Assembly (NCBI GenBank): GCA_002315885.1
Contig: DCIO01000128.1
Span: 1 to 15,484 of the forward strand
From: Lentisphaeria bacterium UBA1724
GTDB lineage: Bacteria; Verrucomicrobiota; Lentisphaeria; Oligosphaerales; Oligosphaeraceae
Length of the DNA stretch: 15,484 nt
Reading direction: 5' to 3'
In this document: positions 5,606 through 12,766 of the stretch, piece after piece
Numbering within the stretch: the stretch's first letter is position 1
How the letters are laid out: each line of letters begins with the position of its first letter
The notes under the pieces: generated by a model
Seen by the model: the letters and a program-made list of their open reading frames with translations, nothing else
The model's database searches: none
What the model was told of the DNA's origin: nothing
Program-made: the position numbers and the translations under genes

Positions 5606-7692
5606 GCCAAAACGCCTTTTCATCCTTAACCTCGCTCTTCACCCGATACGGCGATCTGGTCCTGGCATTCCTGATCGTCTGCATCATCGGTCTGCTGATC
5701 ATTCCGCTGCCCACGCAAATCGTGGACTTCCTGATTGCGTGCAATCTGATGATCTCCACCGTGATGCTCATGCTCTCCCTGTACCTGCCAAGGGCATTGG
5801 CGTTCTCCACATTCCCGAGCATGCTGCTCTTCACCACGCTCTTCCGCCTGGCGTTGAATGTGACCACCACGAGACTCATCCTCCTGAAGGCCGACGCGGG
5901 CGAAATCATCTACACCTTCGGTAACTTCGTGGTGGGTGGCAATTTTGTCGTCGGAGCAGTCATCTTCCTCATCATCACCATCGTCCAGTTCGTGGTCATC
6001 GCAAAGGGCTCCGAACGTGTCTCCGAAGTGGCCGCGCGATTCACACTGGACGCCATGCCGGGTAAACAGATGTCCATCGACGCGGATTTGCGGGCGGGCG
6101 CCATCGACCAGGAGACCGCGAAGGCACGACGCAACGAACTGAGCAAGGAGTCACAACTCTATGGTGCCATGGATGGTGCCATGAAGTTCGTCAAAGGCGA
6201 CTCCATTGCCAGCCTGATCATGACCGCCATCAACATCGTGGGTGGCATTTGCATCGGCGTGCTGATCAACGGCAAGGAGGTGGGTTGGGCAATCCAGAAA
6301 TACTCCATCCTGACCATCGGCGACGGACTGGTTTCCCAGATTCCCGCACTGCTGGTATCCATCACCTCCGGCGTCATCGTCACCCGCGTGGGAGACGAGC
6401 GTGCAAAGCCTCTGGGACAGGAAATCGTGAACCAGTTCTTCGCCCAGCCCAAGGCCATCCTCCTGGGTGCGGTGATGATCGTCTTCCTGGGACTCATTCC
6501 CGGCTTCCCGAAACTCCAGTTCTTCCTCCTGGCAGTGCTGGTCGGTGGCGTGGGATACAGCCTCCAGCTCATCGAAAAGAAGAAACAGGCCAGCCTGGCC
6601 TCCAAAGCCGACCCGCTGGCGGTCTCCTCCGCCCCCGCTGGTGGCGCAAGGAAACCCAGGAAAGAAGGCGACGATTTCTCCCTGGTGGAGCCCCTCATGG
6701 TGGATATCGACGAAGGCATCCGCAGCGCCCTCACCTACGACGAGTTGAACGAGGAAATCATGGATGTCCGGCGTGCGCTGTACCACGATTTGGGCGTGCC
6801 TTTCCCAGGCATCAACCTCAGCCTGAACTCCGCTCTGCATGATGGCGCATACAGACTGCTGGTCAACGAAGTCCCCGTCTCCGCCGGTGTCCTGAAAAAA
6901 GGCTACGTCTTCCCCATGGAGACTCCGGAGAACCTCCAGGCCATCGGTATCGAATTCGAGAAAGGCGAGCCATTCCTAGCGGGATACGACACTTGCTGGG
7001 TTGCGGAAAAGGATGTGAAGAGACTCAACGATGCTGGCGTGGCATACCTGACCATCGACCGGATCCTCACCTTCCATCTCTCGCAGGTCCTCCGCAGATA
7101 CGCCAGCGAATTCCTCTCCCTGCAGGAAACCAGATTGCTCCTGGACCGCATGGAACAGGATTGCGGGGAAGTGGTCCGGGAAGTCCAGCGAGTGCTGCCC
7201 TTGCAGAAACTCACCGACGTGCTGCAGCGACTAGTCCAGGAGGGCATCTGCATCCGAGATTTGAAGCGCATCCTCCAGACCCTCATCGAGTGGGGACAGA
7301 AGGAAAAGGACACCGTCCTGCTGGTGGAATACGTCCGTTCCTCCTTAAGCCGTTACATCAGCTACAAGTACAGCGGTGGTCAGAACATCCTTGCCGCATA
7401 TCTGCTTGATCCCGCGTTGGAGGAGAAGATCCGCAAGTCCATCCGCCAGACATCCGGCGGCAGCTATCTGGCCATGGACCCCGAGAATGTCCGACGCACC
7501 TTGCGTGCCGTCAAGAATACCGTTGGGGACCTGCGCCATGCCTCCACGAAACCCGTGGTGCTGGTCTCCGTAGACATCCGAAGATACTTCCGCAAGATGA
7601 TTGAGAAGGACTACTACGAATTGCCTGTCCTCTCATTCCAGGAACTATCTCAGGAAATCAACATCCAACCTTTGGGACGAATTAACGCTTAA
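5602..7692 (+). CDS. sctV: SctV, T3SS export gate (FlhA/YscV/LcrD family)
   Basis: SctV forms the nonameric inner-membrane export gate with a large cytoplasmic ring that receives chaperone-substrate complexes. The 696-residue length matches the family. The N-terminal half has several hydrophobic membrane segments (from residues 18-35 onward, and again around 110-135 and 195-215). The FHIPEP signature RFTLDAMPGKQMSIDADL is at 146-163 and is followed by the conserved GAMDGAMKFVKGDSIA loop. The C-terminal half, after a charged linker, is the soluble ring domain. I chose ATG 5602 because it overlaps the sctY stop (ATGA). An in-frame ATG at 5587 would add five residues (MGRRQ) and deepen the overlap. 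sctD follows 2 nt after the stop. Confidence 0.98.
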   Translation: MSQNAFSSLTSLFTRYGDLVLAFLIVCIIGLLIIPLPTQIVDFLIACNLMISTVMLMLSLYLPRALAFSTFPSMLLFTTLFRLALNVTTTRLILLKADAGEIIYTFGNFVVGGNFVVGAVIFLIITIVQFVVIAKGSERVSEVAARFTLDAMPGKQMSIDADLRAGAIDQETAKARRNELSKESQLYGAMDGAMKFVKGDSIASLIMTAINIVGGICIGVLINGKEVGWAIQKYSILTIGDGLVSQIPALLVSITSGVIVTRVGDERAKPLGQEIVNQFFAQPKAILLGAVMIVFLGLIPGFPKLQFFLLAVLVGGVGYSLQLIEKKKQASLASKADPLAVSSAPAGGARKPRKEGDDFSLVEPLMVDIDEGIRSALTYDELNEEIMDVRRALYHDLGVPFPGINLSLNSALHDGAYRLLVNEVPVSAGVLKKGYVFPMETPENLQAIGIEFEKGEPFLAGYDTCWVAEKDVKRLNDAGVAYLTIDRILTFHLSQVLRRYASEFLSLQETRLLLDRMEQDCGEVVREVQRVLPLQKLTDVLQRLVQEGICIRDLKRILQTLIEWGQKEKDTVLLVEYVRSSLSRYISYKYSGGQNILAAYLLDPALEEKIRKSIRQTSGGSYLAMDPENVRRTLRAVKNTVGDLRHASTKPVVLVSVDIRRYFRKMIEKDYYELPVLSFQELSQEINIQPLGRINA

Positions 7693-7694
7693 CT

Positions 7695-9143
7695 ATGACT
7701 TGGCTACTGAAAATCCTTCAGGGGCCCAATGCAGGCGCCGAAATTGAACTACCGGAAGGCGTGGTCACACGCATCGGTCGTTCCATGGACTGCGATGTGA
7801 TGCTCCAAGACAACCGCATGGCAGACGAGGCCATCTCCCTGGATCCCCAGAAAGACAGCCTCGTGCTTACGCCATTGGCCACAGGCTGCCGCGTTGGCGT
7901 CACTTCCCTGCAAGCCAATCGTCCAATGGAATTGGCGCCATACACGCCCTTCCTGCTGGGTGGCACCGTCTGCTGCTGCGGTTCCGCGGAAAACGACTGG
8001 CCTGAGGTGGACTTGGCACCACTCTTCGCCATGGATACCCCCTCCATGCCCAATAGTGCTCCACCCGAAGAAGCGGAAGCGGCCCCAGCGCCAGAAGAAC
8101 CGCCCGCCCCCACGGAAGAGGAACTGGAAGCGCAACGCATCGCCGAAGAAAAGAGACAGATGCGCCAGAAACGCATTCGCAGACTCCTCCATTGGCTTTG
8201 TTGGGGACTGTTCTTGTTGTTCTTCCTGGCACTGGCCGCATACGCGGCATGGTGGGTCTGGCAACTTACCGTCCCCGAAAAGGACGAAAAGGAGGAATAC
8301 CAGAATTCCTGCAAAATCCTCCTTCAGTCTGCCGCCAACACCCATGGCATCATCATGGCAAAAATCAGCGATGCGTCAGATGCGCCCTATCGGATGACAG
8401 GCAATTTTGCCACCGCCGCCGACAGGAAGCGCTTCGTGGCAACCGCCTTGCGGGCATATCCCGATTGCATTCTGGATTTGAGCGATGACGAGACTCTCCG
8501 GAGTGCCGTCTCCTCTGCGCTGACGGGCCTCACGGAAGACGGTGTCCAGGTAGTCTCCGCAAAGAATCGTGCCGTGAAAGTGCAAGGCATGATGAACAAC
8601 TTCAGCGAATGGACTTCCGCCCGCAACACCCTGCTGAAGGAAGTCCGCCATTTGGAAAAATTGGAAGACAACGTCATCATGGCAGACGAGATGTGCCGTC
8701 GATTCCATCAGGCGCTCTGCGCCGCGGGCCTGAATGACCTGACAGTCCGGGCGGGCAAACGGCAGTTCGTCTTTGCGGGGACCGTCTCCGAAGCCCAAAA
8801 AGGCACGCTTCTGGAAATTCTTTCCGTATGCAGCAAGTATGTCCCCGAGAATGTGTCGGTCACCCATGCCGTCCGTTGGAAAGACACCACCAGCGGCATC
8901 ACATACGGCTCGCCAGCACCACAACCGGCGAACACACCCGCAGGCCAGGAGACTGTTTTCACACCACCGCCTCTGCCACTGCCCATCTCCGGTGTCATGA
9001 TCTCACCCATGAAATGCCTCGTCCTGCAGGATGGCAGCCGATGCCTGGAAGGCGGCACCACCCGGAACTGCACTGTCCTCAAAATCAACGAGGACTCCGC
9101 AGTCATCAGTTTCAACGGCCACGAATACACTTGGCGACCATAA
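7695..9143 (+). CDS. sctD: SctD, outer inner-membrane ring protein with FHA-like cytoplasmic domain
   Basis: SctD forms the outer of the two inner-membrane rings and links the cytoplasmic sorting platform to the secretin. Residues 1-100 form an FHA-like domain with IGRSMDCDVMLQDN. The canonical phosphothreonine-binding SxxH is missing (MADEAI follows), as in other SctD proteins, so phosphopeptide binding is unlikely. A Pro/Glu/Ala-rich linker (about 116-145) and a basic stretch precede a single membrane segment (about 164-190, ending WWVWQL). The remaining roughly 290 residues are periplasmic and contain the ring-building modules typical of YscD. Length (482) is within the family range. A CCC triplet occurs at residues 93-95. 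The stop overlaps the next start (TAATG). Confidence 0.95.
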   Translation: MTWLLKILQGPNAGAEIELPEGVVTRIGRSMDCDVMLQDNRMADEAISLDPQKDSLVLTPLATGCRVGVTSLQANRPMELAPYTPFLLGGTVCCCGSAENDWPEVDLAPLFAMDTPSMPNSAPPEEAEAAPAPEEPPAPTEEELEAQRIAEEKRQMRQKRIRRLLHWLCWGLFLLFFLALAAYAAWWVWQLTVPEKDEKEEYQNSCKILLQSAANTHGIIMAKISDASDAPYRMTGNFATAADRKRFVATALRAYPDCILDLSDDETLRSAVSSALTGLTEDGVQVVSAKNRAVKVQGMMNNFSEWTSARNTLLKEVRHLEKLEDNVIMADEMCRRFHQALCAAGLNDLTVRAGKRQFVFAGTVSEAQKGTLLEILSVCSKYVPENVSVTHAVRWKDTTSGITYGSPAPQPANTPAGQETVFTPPPLPLPISGVMISPMKCLVLQDGSRCLEGGTTRNCTVLKINEDSAVISFNGHEYTWRP

Positions 9144-9394
9144 TGGAATCACGTAACGACACAGAAGCAAAGCCCACGAGGCTCCTCAATTTGGAAAAGG
9201 AACTAGCGGGCGAAACCGACATTCCGCCCCAGCAGGCCTTGGGAAAGTACGACAATTGCCTCATCGCATTGGCGAATCGACTCAAACAAGCCCTGGACGC
9301 AGGATTGCCCCCCGATGACTTCGCAAAGTGCAATCAGCTGGCGGAGGCAGTAACCACCGCACGGAAAATCCTCAGACTCGCTCTTAAGAATTGA
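9143..9394 (+). CDS. yscE: YscE-like needle-protein co-chaperone
   Basis: This is a small 83-residue helical protein. In Ysc systems YscE and YscG clamp the needle subunit in the cytosol and stop it polymerising. The C-terminal half (YDNCLIALANRLKQALDAGL, then DFAKCNQLAEAVTTARKIL) shows the YscE pattern of two helices joined by a Gly-containing turn, ending in a helix with paired Ala residues. It lies between sctD and sctF, the position of yscE. I chose ATG 9143 because it overlaps the sctD stop and gives a sensible length; the frame is open further upstream inside sctD but out of context. The N-terminal 30 residues are extra compared with YscE (66 residues). Confidence 0.7.
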   Translation: MESRNDTEAKPTRLLNLEKELAGETDIPPQQALGKYDNCLIALANRLKQALDAGLPPDDFAKCNQLAEAVTTARKILRLALKN

Positions 9395-9463
9395 TTTTTT
9401 GTTTTTTTTCGTTGTTTTTTTTTTCATCATCCCCCCCCCAAAAAACCAACCAAGGAGAAAAAA
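9395..9463 (+). promoter_or_regulatory. Homopolymer-rich leader before the needle gene
   Basis: This 69-nt gap is made almost entirely of runs: T6 (9395-9400), T8 (9402-9409), T10 (9415-9424), C9 (9431-9439) and A6 (9440-9445). It ends in a strong ribosome-binding site. There is no GC stem before the T-runs, so it is not a classical intrinsic terminator. No convincing sigma-70 promoter is visible. Such runs can slip in replication or transcription and can act as standby or stability elements; which of these applies is unknown. Confidence 0.55.
9452..9457 (+). promoter_or_regulatory. sctF: Strong ribosome-binding site of sctF
   Basis: AAGGAG lies 6 nt before the sctF ATG and is followed by an all-A spacer. 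It is one of the clearest Shine-Dalgarno sites in the window, in line with the high dose of needle subunit required. Confidence 0.85.
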
Positions 9464-9760
9464 ATGGCTGACCAACTCCCAACCATCACTAGCCCAACCG
9501 CAACCATTCGTGTCGACGCCAGCGCTAACTCCAACCTGCATCTGGATTGCGTCTACAATGCACTGATCAACGCCTGCTACGCCATGGAAGCTCGCGTGAA
9601 CGCTTCCCTGAATGCCTATCAGGAGCATCCCGATGTCCAGGCCAACCTCCAGCAGCTCCAGTACGACCTGCAGTCCTGGAATCTGGCTCTGACCACCATG
9701 ACCAACATCCAGAAGAACATGGCTGATGCCCTCAACAGCATCGCCAGCAACATGCGCTAA
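9464..9760 (+). CDS. sctF: SctF, T3SS needle filament protein
   Basis: SctF polymerises into the extracellular needle. The 98-residue protein has the helix-turn-helix layout of the family. The first helix is LDCVYNALINACYAMEARVNAS, and a turn with HPD corresponds to the conserved PxDP. The second helix (LQQLQYDLQSWNLALTTMTN) leads into the C-terminal IQKNMADALNSIASNMR, which packs the needle lumen in known structures. It is about 10 residues longer than YscF, mostly at the N-terminus. Two cysteines (Cys29 and Cys38) lie in the first helix, which is unusual outside chlamydial needles. It is flanked by the YscE-like and YscG-like chaperone genes, as in Ysc loci. Confidence 0.93.
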   Translation: MADQLPTITSPTATIRVDASANSNLHLDCVYNALINACYAMEARVNASLNAYQEHPDVQANLQQLQYDLQSWNLALTTMTNIQKNMADALNSIASNMR

Positions 9761-9771
9761 CGAAGAAACAG

Positions 9772-10149
9772 ATGGATTTCGACCTGACCAAAGAAGAATC
9801 CCAGTTGCTCCTGCAGATCGGCTTGCTCGCCGCCGGACAGAATCGCTTTCTCAGCGCCACCCAGATCCTGATAGCGCTGGAGGCCTTCCGCGAAGGCGAG
9901 GAGTCCCTGGATTGCGCAAAGGTCTTCCTGTGCCTTTCCCAACAGGCATTCCAGGTCGGGTTGGAATACATCGATGGCACGGCATTGCCACGCCATCCGC
10001 AAAGCGGGATGCTCCAGGCCTTCCGGGGCCTGGCGCTTCTCCGCATGCAACGAAATGCCGAGGCAGAACAATCCCTGCTTCTTGCCAAGGCCTCCCAGGA
10101 CACCGCCGCCGCAAATCTGGCTGACGGACTCCTGAAGGAACTCCAGTAG
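9772..10149 (+). CDS. yscG: YscG-like TPR chaperone of the needle subunit
   Basis: This 125-residue protein is helical with TPR-like repeats (LLLQIGLLAAGQNRFLSATQILIALEAF, then MLQAFRGLALLRMQRNAEAEQSLLLAKA). YscG and PscG are about 115 residues, have this fold, and hold the C-terminal helix of the needle protein together with YscE. It follows sctF by 11 nt, the position of yscG. A yscH-like gene does not follow; instead there is a 99-nt spacer. Another class of small TPR chaperone is possible but less likely in this place. Confidence 0.77.
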   Translation: MDFDLTKEESQLLLQIGLLAAGQNRFLSATQILIALEAFREGEESLDCAKVFLCLSQQAFQVGLEYIDGTALPRHPQSGMLQAFRGLALLRMQRNAEAEQSLLLAKASQDTAAANLADGLLKELQ

Positions 10150-10169
10150 TTCTTCCCCCTTTGTTCGGT

Positions 10170-10196
10170 CGGGACATGCGTTTCTTCCGCATCCCG
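10170..10196 (+). other. Hairpin downstream of the needle genes
   Basis: CGGG and ATGCG (10170-10173 and 10176-10180, separated by a 2-nt bulge AC) pair with CGCAT and CCCG (10188-10196, read contiguously) around a 7-nt loop. It lies about 20 nt after the yscG-like stop within the 99-nt gap 10150-10248. No T-run follows, so it is a better candidate for an mRNA 3'-end stabiliser or attenuation structure than for a full terminator. Confidence 0.55.
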
Positions 10197-10248
10197 CCGT
10201 CCGCTGACATTTTCCGTCCAAACTCCACCGTCGTCAGGAGTGACTACC

Positions 10249-10674
10249 ATGCCCATCGTCCCCATTGAAGCAATCCAGCCCGCCATCCAGGCCCAACAAG
10301 TCATCCAAATCCAGGAACTCACCCCCGCGCCCGTGGCGGATTCTTCCGCAGTGGCGAAATTCCAGGCGGCAATGGCGGCCAACGCAGTCGCTCCCGCCAG
10401 CGAAATTCCCGCCGCTGAGGGGGTCTCCACCGTCAAAGAGCCCTTCATGGGAACGATGGGTGATGCATTTAAAACGGCTGAGATGCAGAATCGCCAGATG
10501 TATCGGAATATGGAGTCGTTGATAGCCGCGGCAGGCACCAATGGCGGTATGACTCCCGCCGATGTCATGGCTCTTCAGTACCAGGTGCAGAATCTCACTT
10601 TCCAGCAGGAAGTCGTCACAAAAGTCGTGGACAAGGTCTCCAACGCCATCCAGACTTTGGTCAAAAATCAGTAG
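10249..10674 (+). CDS. sctI: SctI, T3SS inner-rod protein
   Basis: SctI forms the rod that anchors the needle inside the basal body. The 141-residue protein has a low-complexity N-terminal part rich in Ala, Pro, Gln and Ile. The conserved C-terminal helix (DVMALQYQVQNLTFQQEVVTKVVDKVSNAIQTLVKNQ split as DVMALQYQVQN and KVVDKVSNAIQTLVKNQ) has the LQxQV...K.....TL.K.Q pattern of YscI. I chose ATG 10249 because AGGAG (10236-10240) lies 8 nt before it; the in-frame GTG at 10240 overlaps that site. It sits directly before sctJ, as in Ysc loci. Confidence 0.92.
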   Translation: MPIVPIEAIQPAIQAQQVIQIQELTPAPVADSSAVAKFQAAMAANAVAPASEIPAAEGVSTVKEPFMGTMGDAFKTAEMQNRQMYRNMESLIAAAGTNGGMTPADVMALQYQVQNLTFQQEVVTKVVDKVSNAIQTLVKNQ

Positions 10675-10682
10675 ATTATTTC

Positions 10683-11447
10683 ATGAAGAACATCATGCGT
10701 AAATATCTCTCCATCGTCCTTCTTCTTTGCGGGCTCTTCCTGCTCGTCGGTTGCGACAAGAAGGCAACTCTCTACAGCAACCTAGAAGAACGCCAGGCGA
10801 ATTCCGTCATGGCGGCTCTCCTGGAAGTCGGCATCTCTGCCGAAAAAGTCGCGGGTGCGGAAAATACCTGGGATGTCATCATTCCCGAGCGGCATTTTGC
10901 CGTAGCGGCCAATATCCTGGAACAGCAGGGTCTTCCCCATCATGTCTACCAGGGCGTGGCAGATGTATTCAAGAAAACGGGCATGGTCTCCTCGCCCTCC
11001 GAGGAACGCATCCGCTTCATGGAGGCGCTCTCCCAGGACCTCTCCCAGACCATCTCATCCATTGAGGGAGTCATCGACGCACGCGTCCACGTAGTCCTGC
11101 CAGAGAACGACCCCTTCGCGAAAAATACCGTCCCCTCCTCCGCGGCAGTGGCCATCCGACATCGTTATGATGTTTCCATGGAAGACCAGATCCCCCAAAT
11201 CAAGAGCCTGATCAAGAACTCCATCGAGGGACTTTCCTACGAAAAGATCTCCGTCATCCTCTTTGCGGACTCTCCCGACACCAATGACGGCAAGCCCATC
11301 GTCCCACAGAAAGACCCGCTCTTCGGCGCCCAGGTCCTTCAGTCTCTCGCCACCGCAAACGCTGCGTTGCTGGTGTTGCTCATCGCGGGCATCGTCATCG
11401 TCTGGCGAAAATACAACTCCTTCAAGAAGGACGCAAAGGAAGAGTAA
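10683..11447 (+). CDS. sctJ: SctJ, inner-membrane ring lipoprotein
   Basis: SctJ forms the inner of the two inner-membrane rings. The 254-residue protein begins with a basic segment and a hydrophobic core ending in a lipobox, LLVGC (Cys24), so it should be a lipoprotein. YscJ/FliF-type ring modules follow, with ATLYSNLEERQANSVMAALLEVGI near the start and the conserved ARVHVVLPENDPF in the second module. A C-terminal membrane segment (ALLVLLIAGIVIVWRKY) ends in a basic, then acidic, tail. ATG 10695 (Met5) is an alternative start that keeps the signal peptide intact; neither has a strong Shine-Dalgarno. Confidence 0.98.
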   Translation: MKNIMRKYLSIVLLLCGLFLLVGCDKKATLYSNLEERQANSVMAALLEVGISAEKVAGAENTWDVIIPERHFAVAANILEQQGLPHHVYQGVADVFKKTGMVSSPSEERIRFMEALSQDLSQTISSIEGVIDARVHVVLPENDPFAKNTVPSSAAVAIRHRYDVSMEDQIPQIKSLIKNSIEGLSYEKISVILFADSPDTNDGKPIVPQKDPLFGAQVLQSLATANAALLVLLIAGIVIVWRKYNSFKKDAKEE

Positions 11448-11456
11448 TCCCCCAAG

Positions 11457-12146
11457 ATGCCAGCGGCACAGACACAACTCACTCTCCAGGAATGCCGGGA
11501 TATCCTCCATCATCCCGACACGGAAAAGTTATGGCCTCGCGTCAGCGGCTTCCTCTTCCGTTTCCAGGAACAAATCCACCCACAGCGTGTGGAAGCCCTC
11601 CTGGGATGCGTTCCCAGCGCGCTGCTTCAAGACGGCACCCTCGCCTGCAAGAAGCGCCTGACGGAATACCTGCAGGAGAAATTGGGCATCGTATCCATTC
11701 TCCATGCGTTTCCCCGTGAGGACCTGAGCAGGTTGCTCCTGCTGTCCCCCCAGTGGTATTGCGATTTAGGAGAACGCCTGGAGTTGCTGTCCCAGGAAAA
11801 GCAACTCCGCTCTCTCATTCGCAAGGAAGATGTCCTGAAATGGAAAGAACGCTATCCTGGCGTCTATCCAGAAATCCTTCGTAGGACCGCATTCTATACC
11901 CCATGGCTCCCGAAGCTGTCGACCCTGCCCCAAGTGCCATACGCAGGAATGCGCCTCCTGGCTACCATCCTGCAGGGCCTCCCGGCAGAACTTCTGAAAC
12001 GGCAAATGCTCCGCTTCCCCGTGGAGATGGAGGGCGCATTCGTTCCCTTCTCAGACAGTGAATGGCATTGCGAAAGCACCGACACCAAGATGCTTGTCGC
12101 GGTCATGAAACATGATTTCACGCAAGAATACTCGTTATGCTTCTAA
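11457..12146 (+). CDS. sctK: SctK, sorting-platform adaptor (YscK/OrgA family)
   Basis: SctK joins the SctD cytoplasmic domains to the SctQ/SctL/SctN sorting platform. The 229-residue length, Trp- and Leu-rich composition and place between sctJ and sctL match YscK. The N-terminal region has FLFRFQEQIHPQRVEALL, and the middle has WKERYPGVYPEILRR. SctK sequences diverge widely, so identification depends strongly on synteny. It overlaps sctL by 10 nt, which suggests translational coupling. Confidence 0.88.
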   Translation: MPAAQTQLTLQECRDILHHPDTEKLWPRVSGFLFRFQEQIHPQRVEALLGCVPSALLQDGTLACKKRLTEYLQEKLGIVSILHAFPREDLSRLLLLSPQWYCDLGERLELLSQEKQLRSLIRKEDVLKWKERYPGVYPEILRRTAFYTPWLPKLSTLPQVPYAGMRLLATILQGLPAELLKRQMLRFPVEMEGAFVPFSDSEWHCESTDTKMLVAVMKHDFTQEYSLCF

Positions 12147-12757
12147 CCAAGAATAAAACCGCCGAAATCCATACCACTGGTAGAATCGTGAAGGCATCCG
12201 AGATCGCTGCAATCGCGGATGCCCAGCAAGTCATCCAGAAGGCAGAGGACGAAGCCGCACGCATCCTCTCTGACGCGAAAGCGGAATTCGAACGCCAGAA
12301 AGCCCTGGGCTACCAGACTGGCATCAATGCGGGAAAATTGGAAATTGCCCAGCAGAAGATGATGCAAGTAGAGAGCTCTGTCAAATTCATGGAGAGCGTG
12401 GAAGACAAGATGGTGGATCTGGTCATGAAGGCACTCAGGAAATGCGTGGAGACAATCGGCGACAAAGAGATGGTTGTCCAGATTGTTCACAAGGCCATGA
12501 CTGCAGTGGTCCGCAATCAGAAGCAAATCACCATCCGCGTCGCTCCCGACATGGTGTCCGTCGTCAAAGGGCGTCTGGAGGAAATCCTCAGTGATTTTCC
12601 CAGCGTCAACTATGCGGAAGTGGTTGAAGACAGCAAACTTGTCAATCAAGCCTGTGTTCTGGAGACGGAAGCGGGTGTCGTGGATGCCACCATCGATGTG
12701 CAGTTGGAGGCCATTGAGAAGAGCATCCGCAAGCAATTTCCCCGTGAGAACGGCTAG
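12137..12757 (+). CDS. sctL: SctL, ATPase stator protein (YscL/FliH family)
   Basis: SctL is the peripheral stalk that binds and controls the SctN ATPase and links it to SctQ. The 206-residue protein has the family layout. A long Ala/Glu/Lys-rich helix (about residues 20-60, with AQQVIQKAEDEAARILSDA) precedes a compact C-terminal domain with ITIRVAPDMVSVVKGRLEEI and ACVLETEAGVVDATIDVQLE. The latter is the conserved GxxDxxxxxQLxxL-like ending shared with FliH and HrpE. It overlaps sctK upstream and lies 9 nt before sctN. Confidence 0.95.
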   Translation: MLLTKNKTAEIHTTGRIVKASEIAAIADAQQVIQKAEDEAARILSDAKAEFERQKALGYQTGINAGKLEIAQQKMMQVESSVKFMESVEDKMVDLVMKALRKCVETIGDKEMVVQIVHKAMTAVVRNQKQITIRVAPDMVSVVKGRLEEILSDFPSVNYAEVVEDSKLVNQACVLETEAGVVDATIDVQLEAIEKSIRKQFPRENG

Positions 12758-12766
12758 TCGTTAGAA

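Noticed and set aside
6161..6187. Short direct repeat of a GGTGCCATG-containing unit inside sctV
   Set aside because: It encodes GAMDGAMK, a conserved loop of FlhA/SctV proteins, so it reflects protein constraint and not a DNA element.
9395..9424. T-runs read as an intrinsic terminator after the yscE-like gene
   Set aside because: No GC-rich stem precedes the T-runs; only a short CTTAAG palindrome is nearby.
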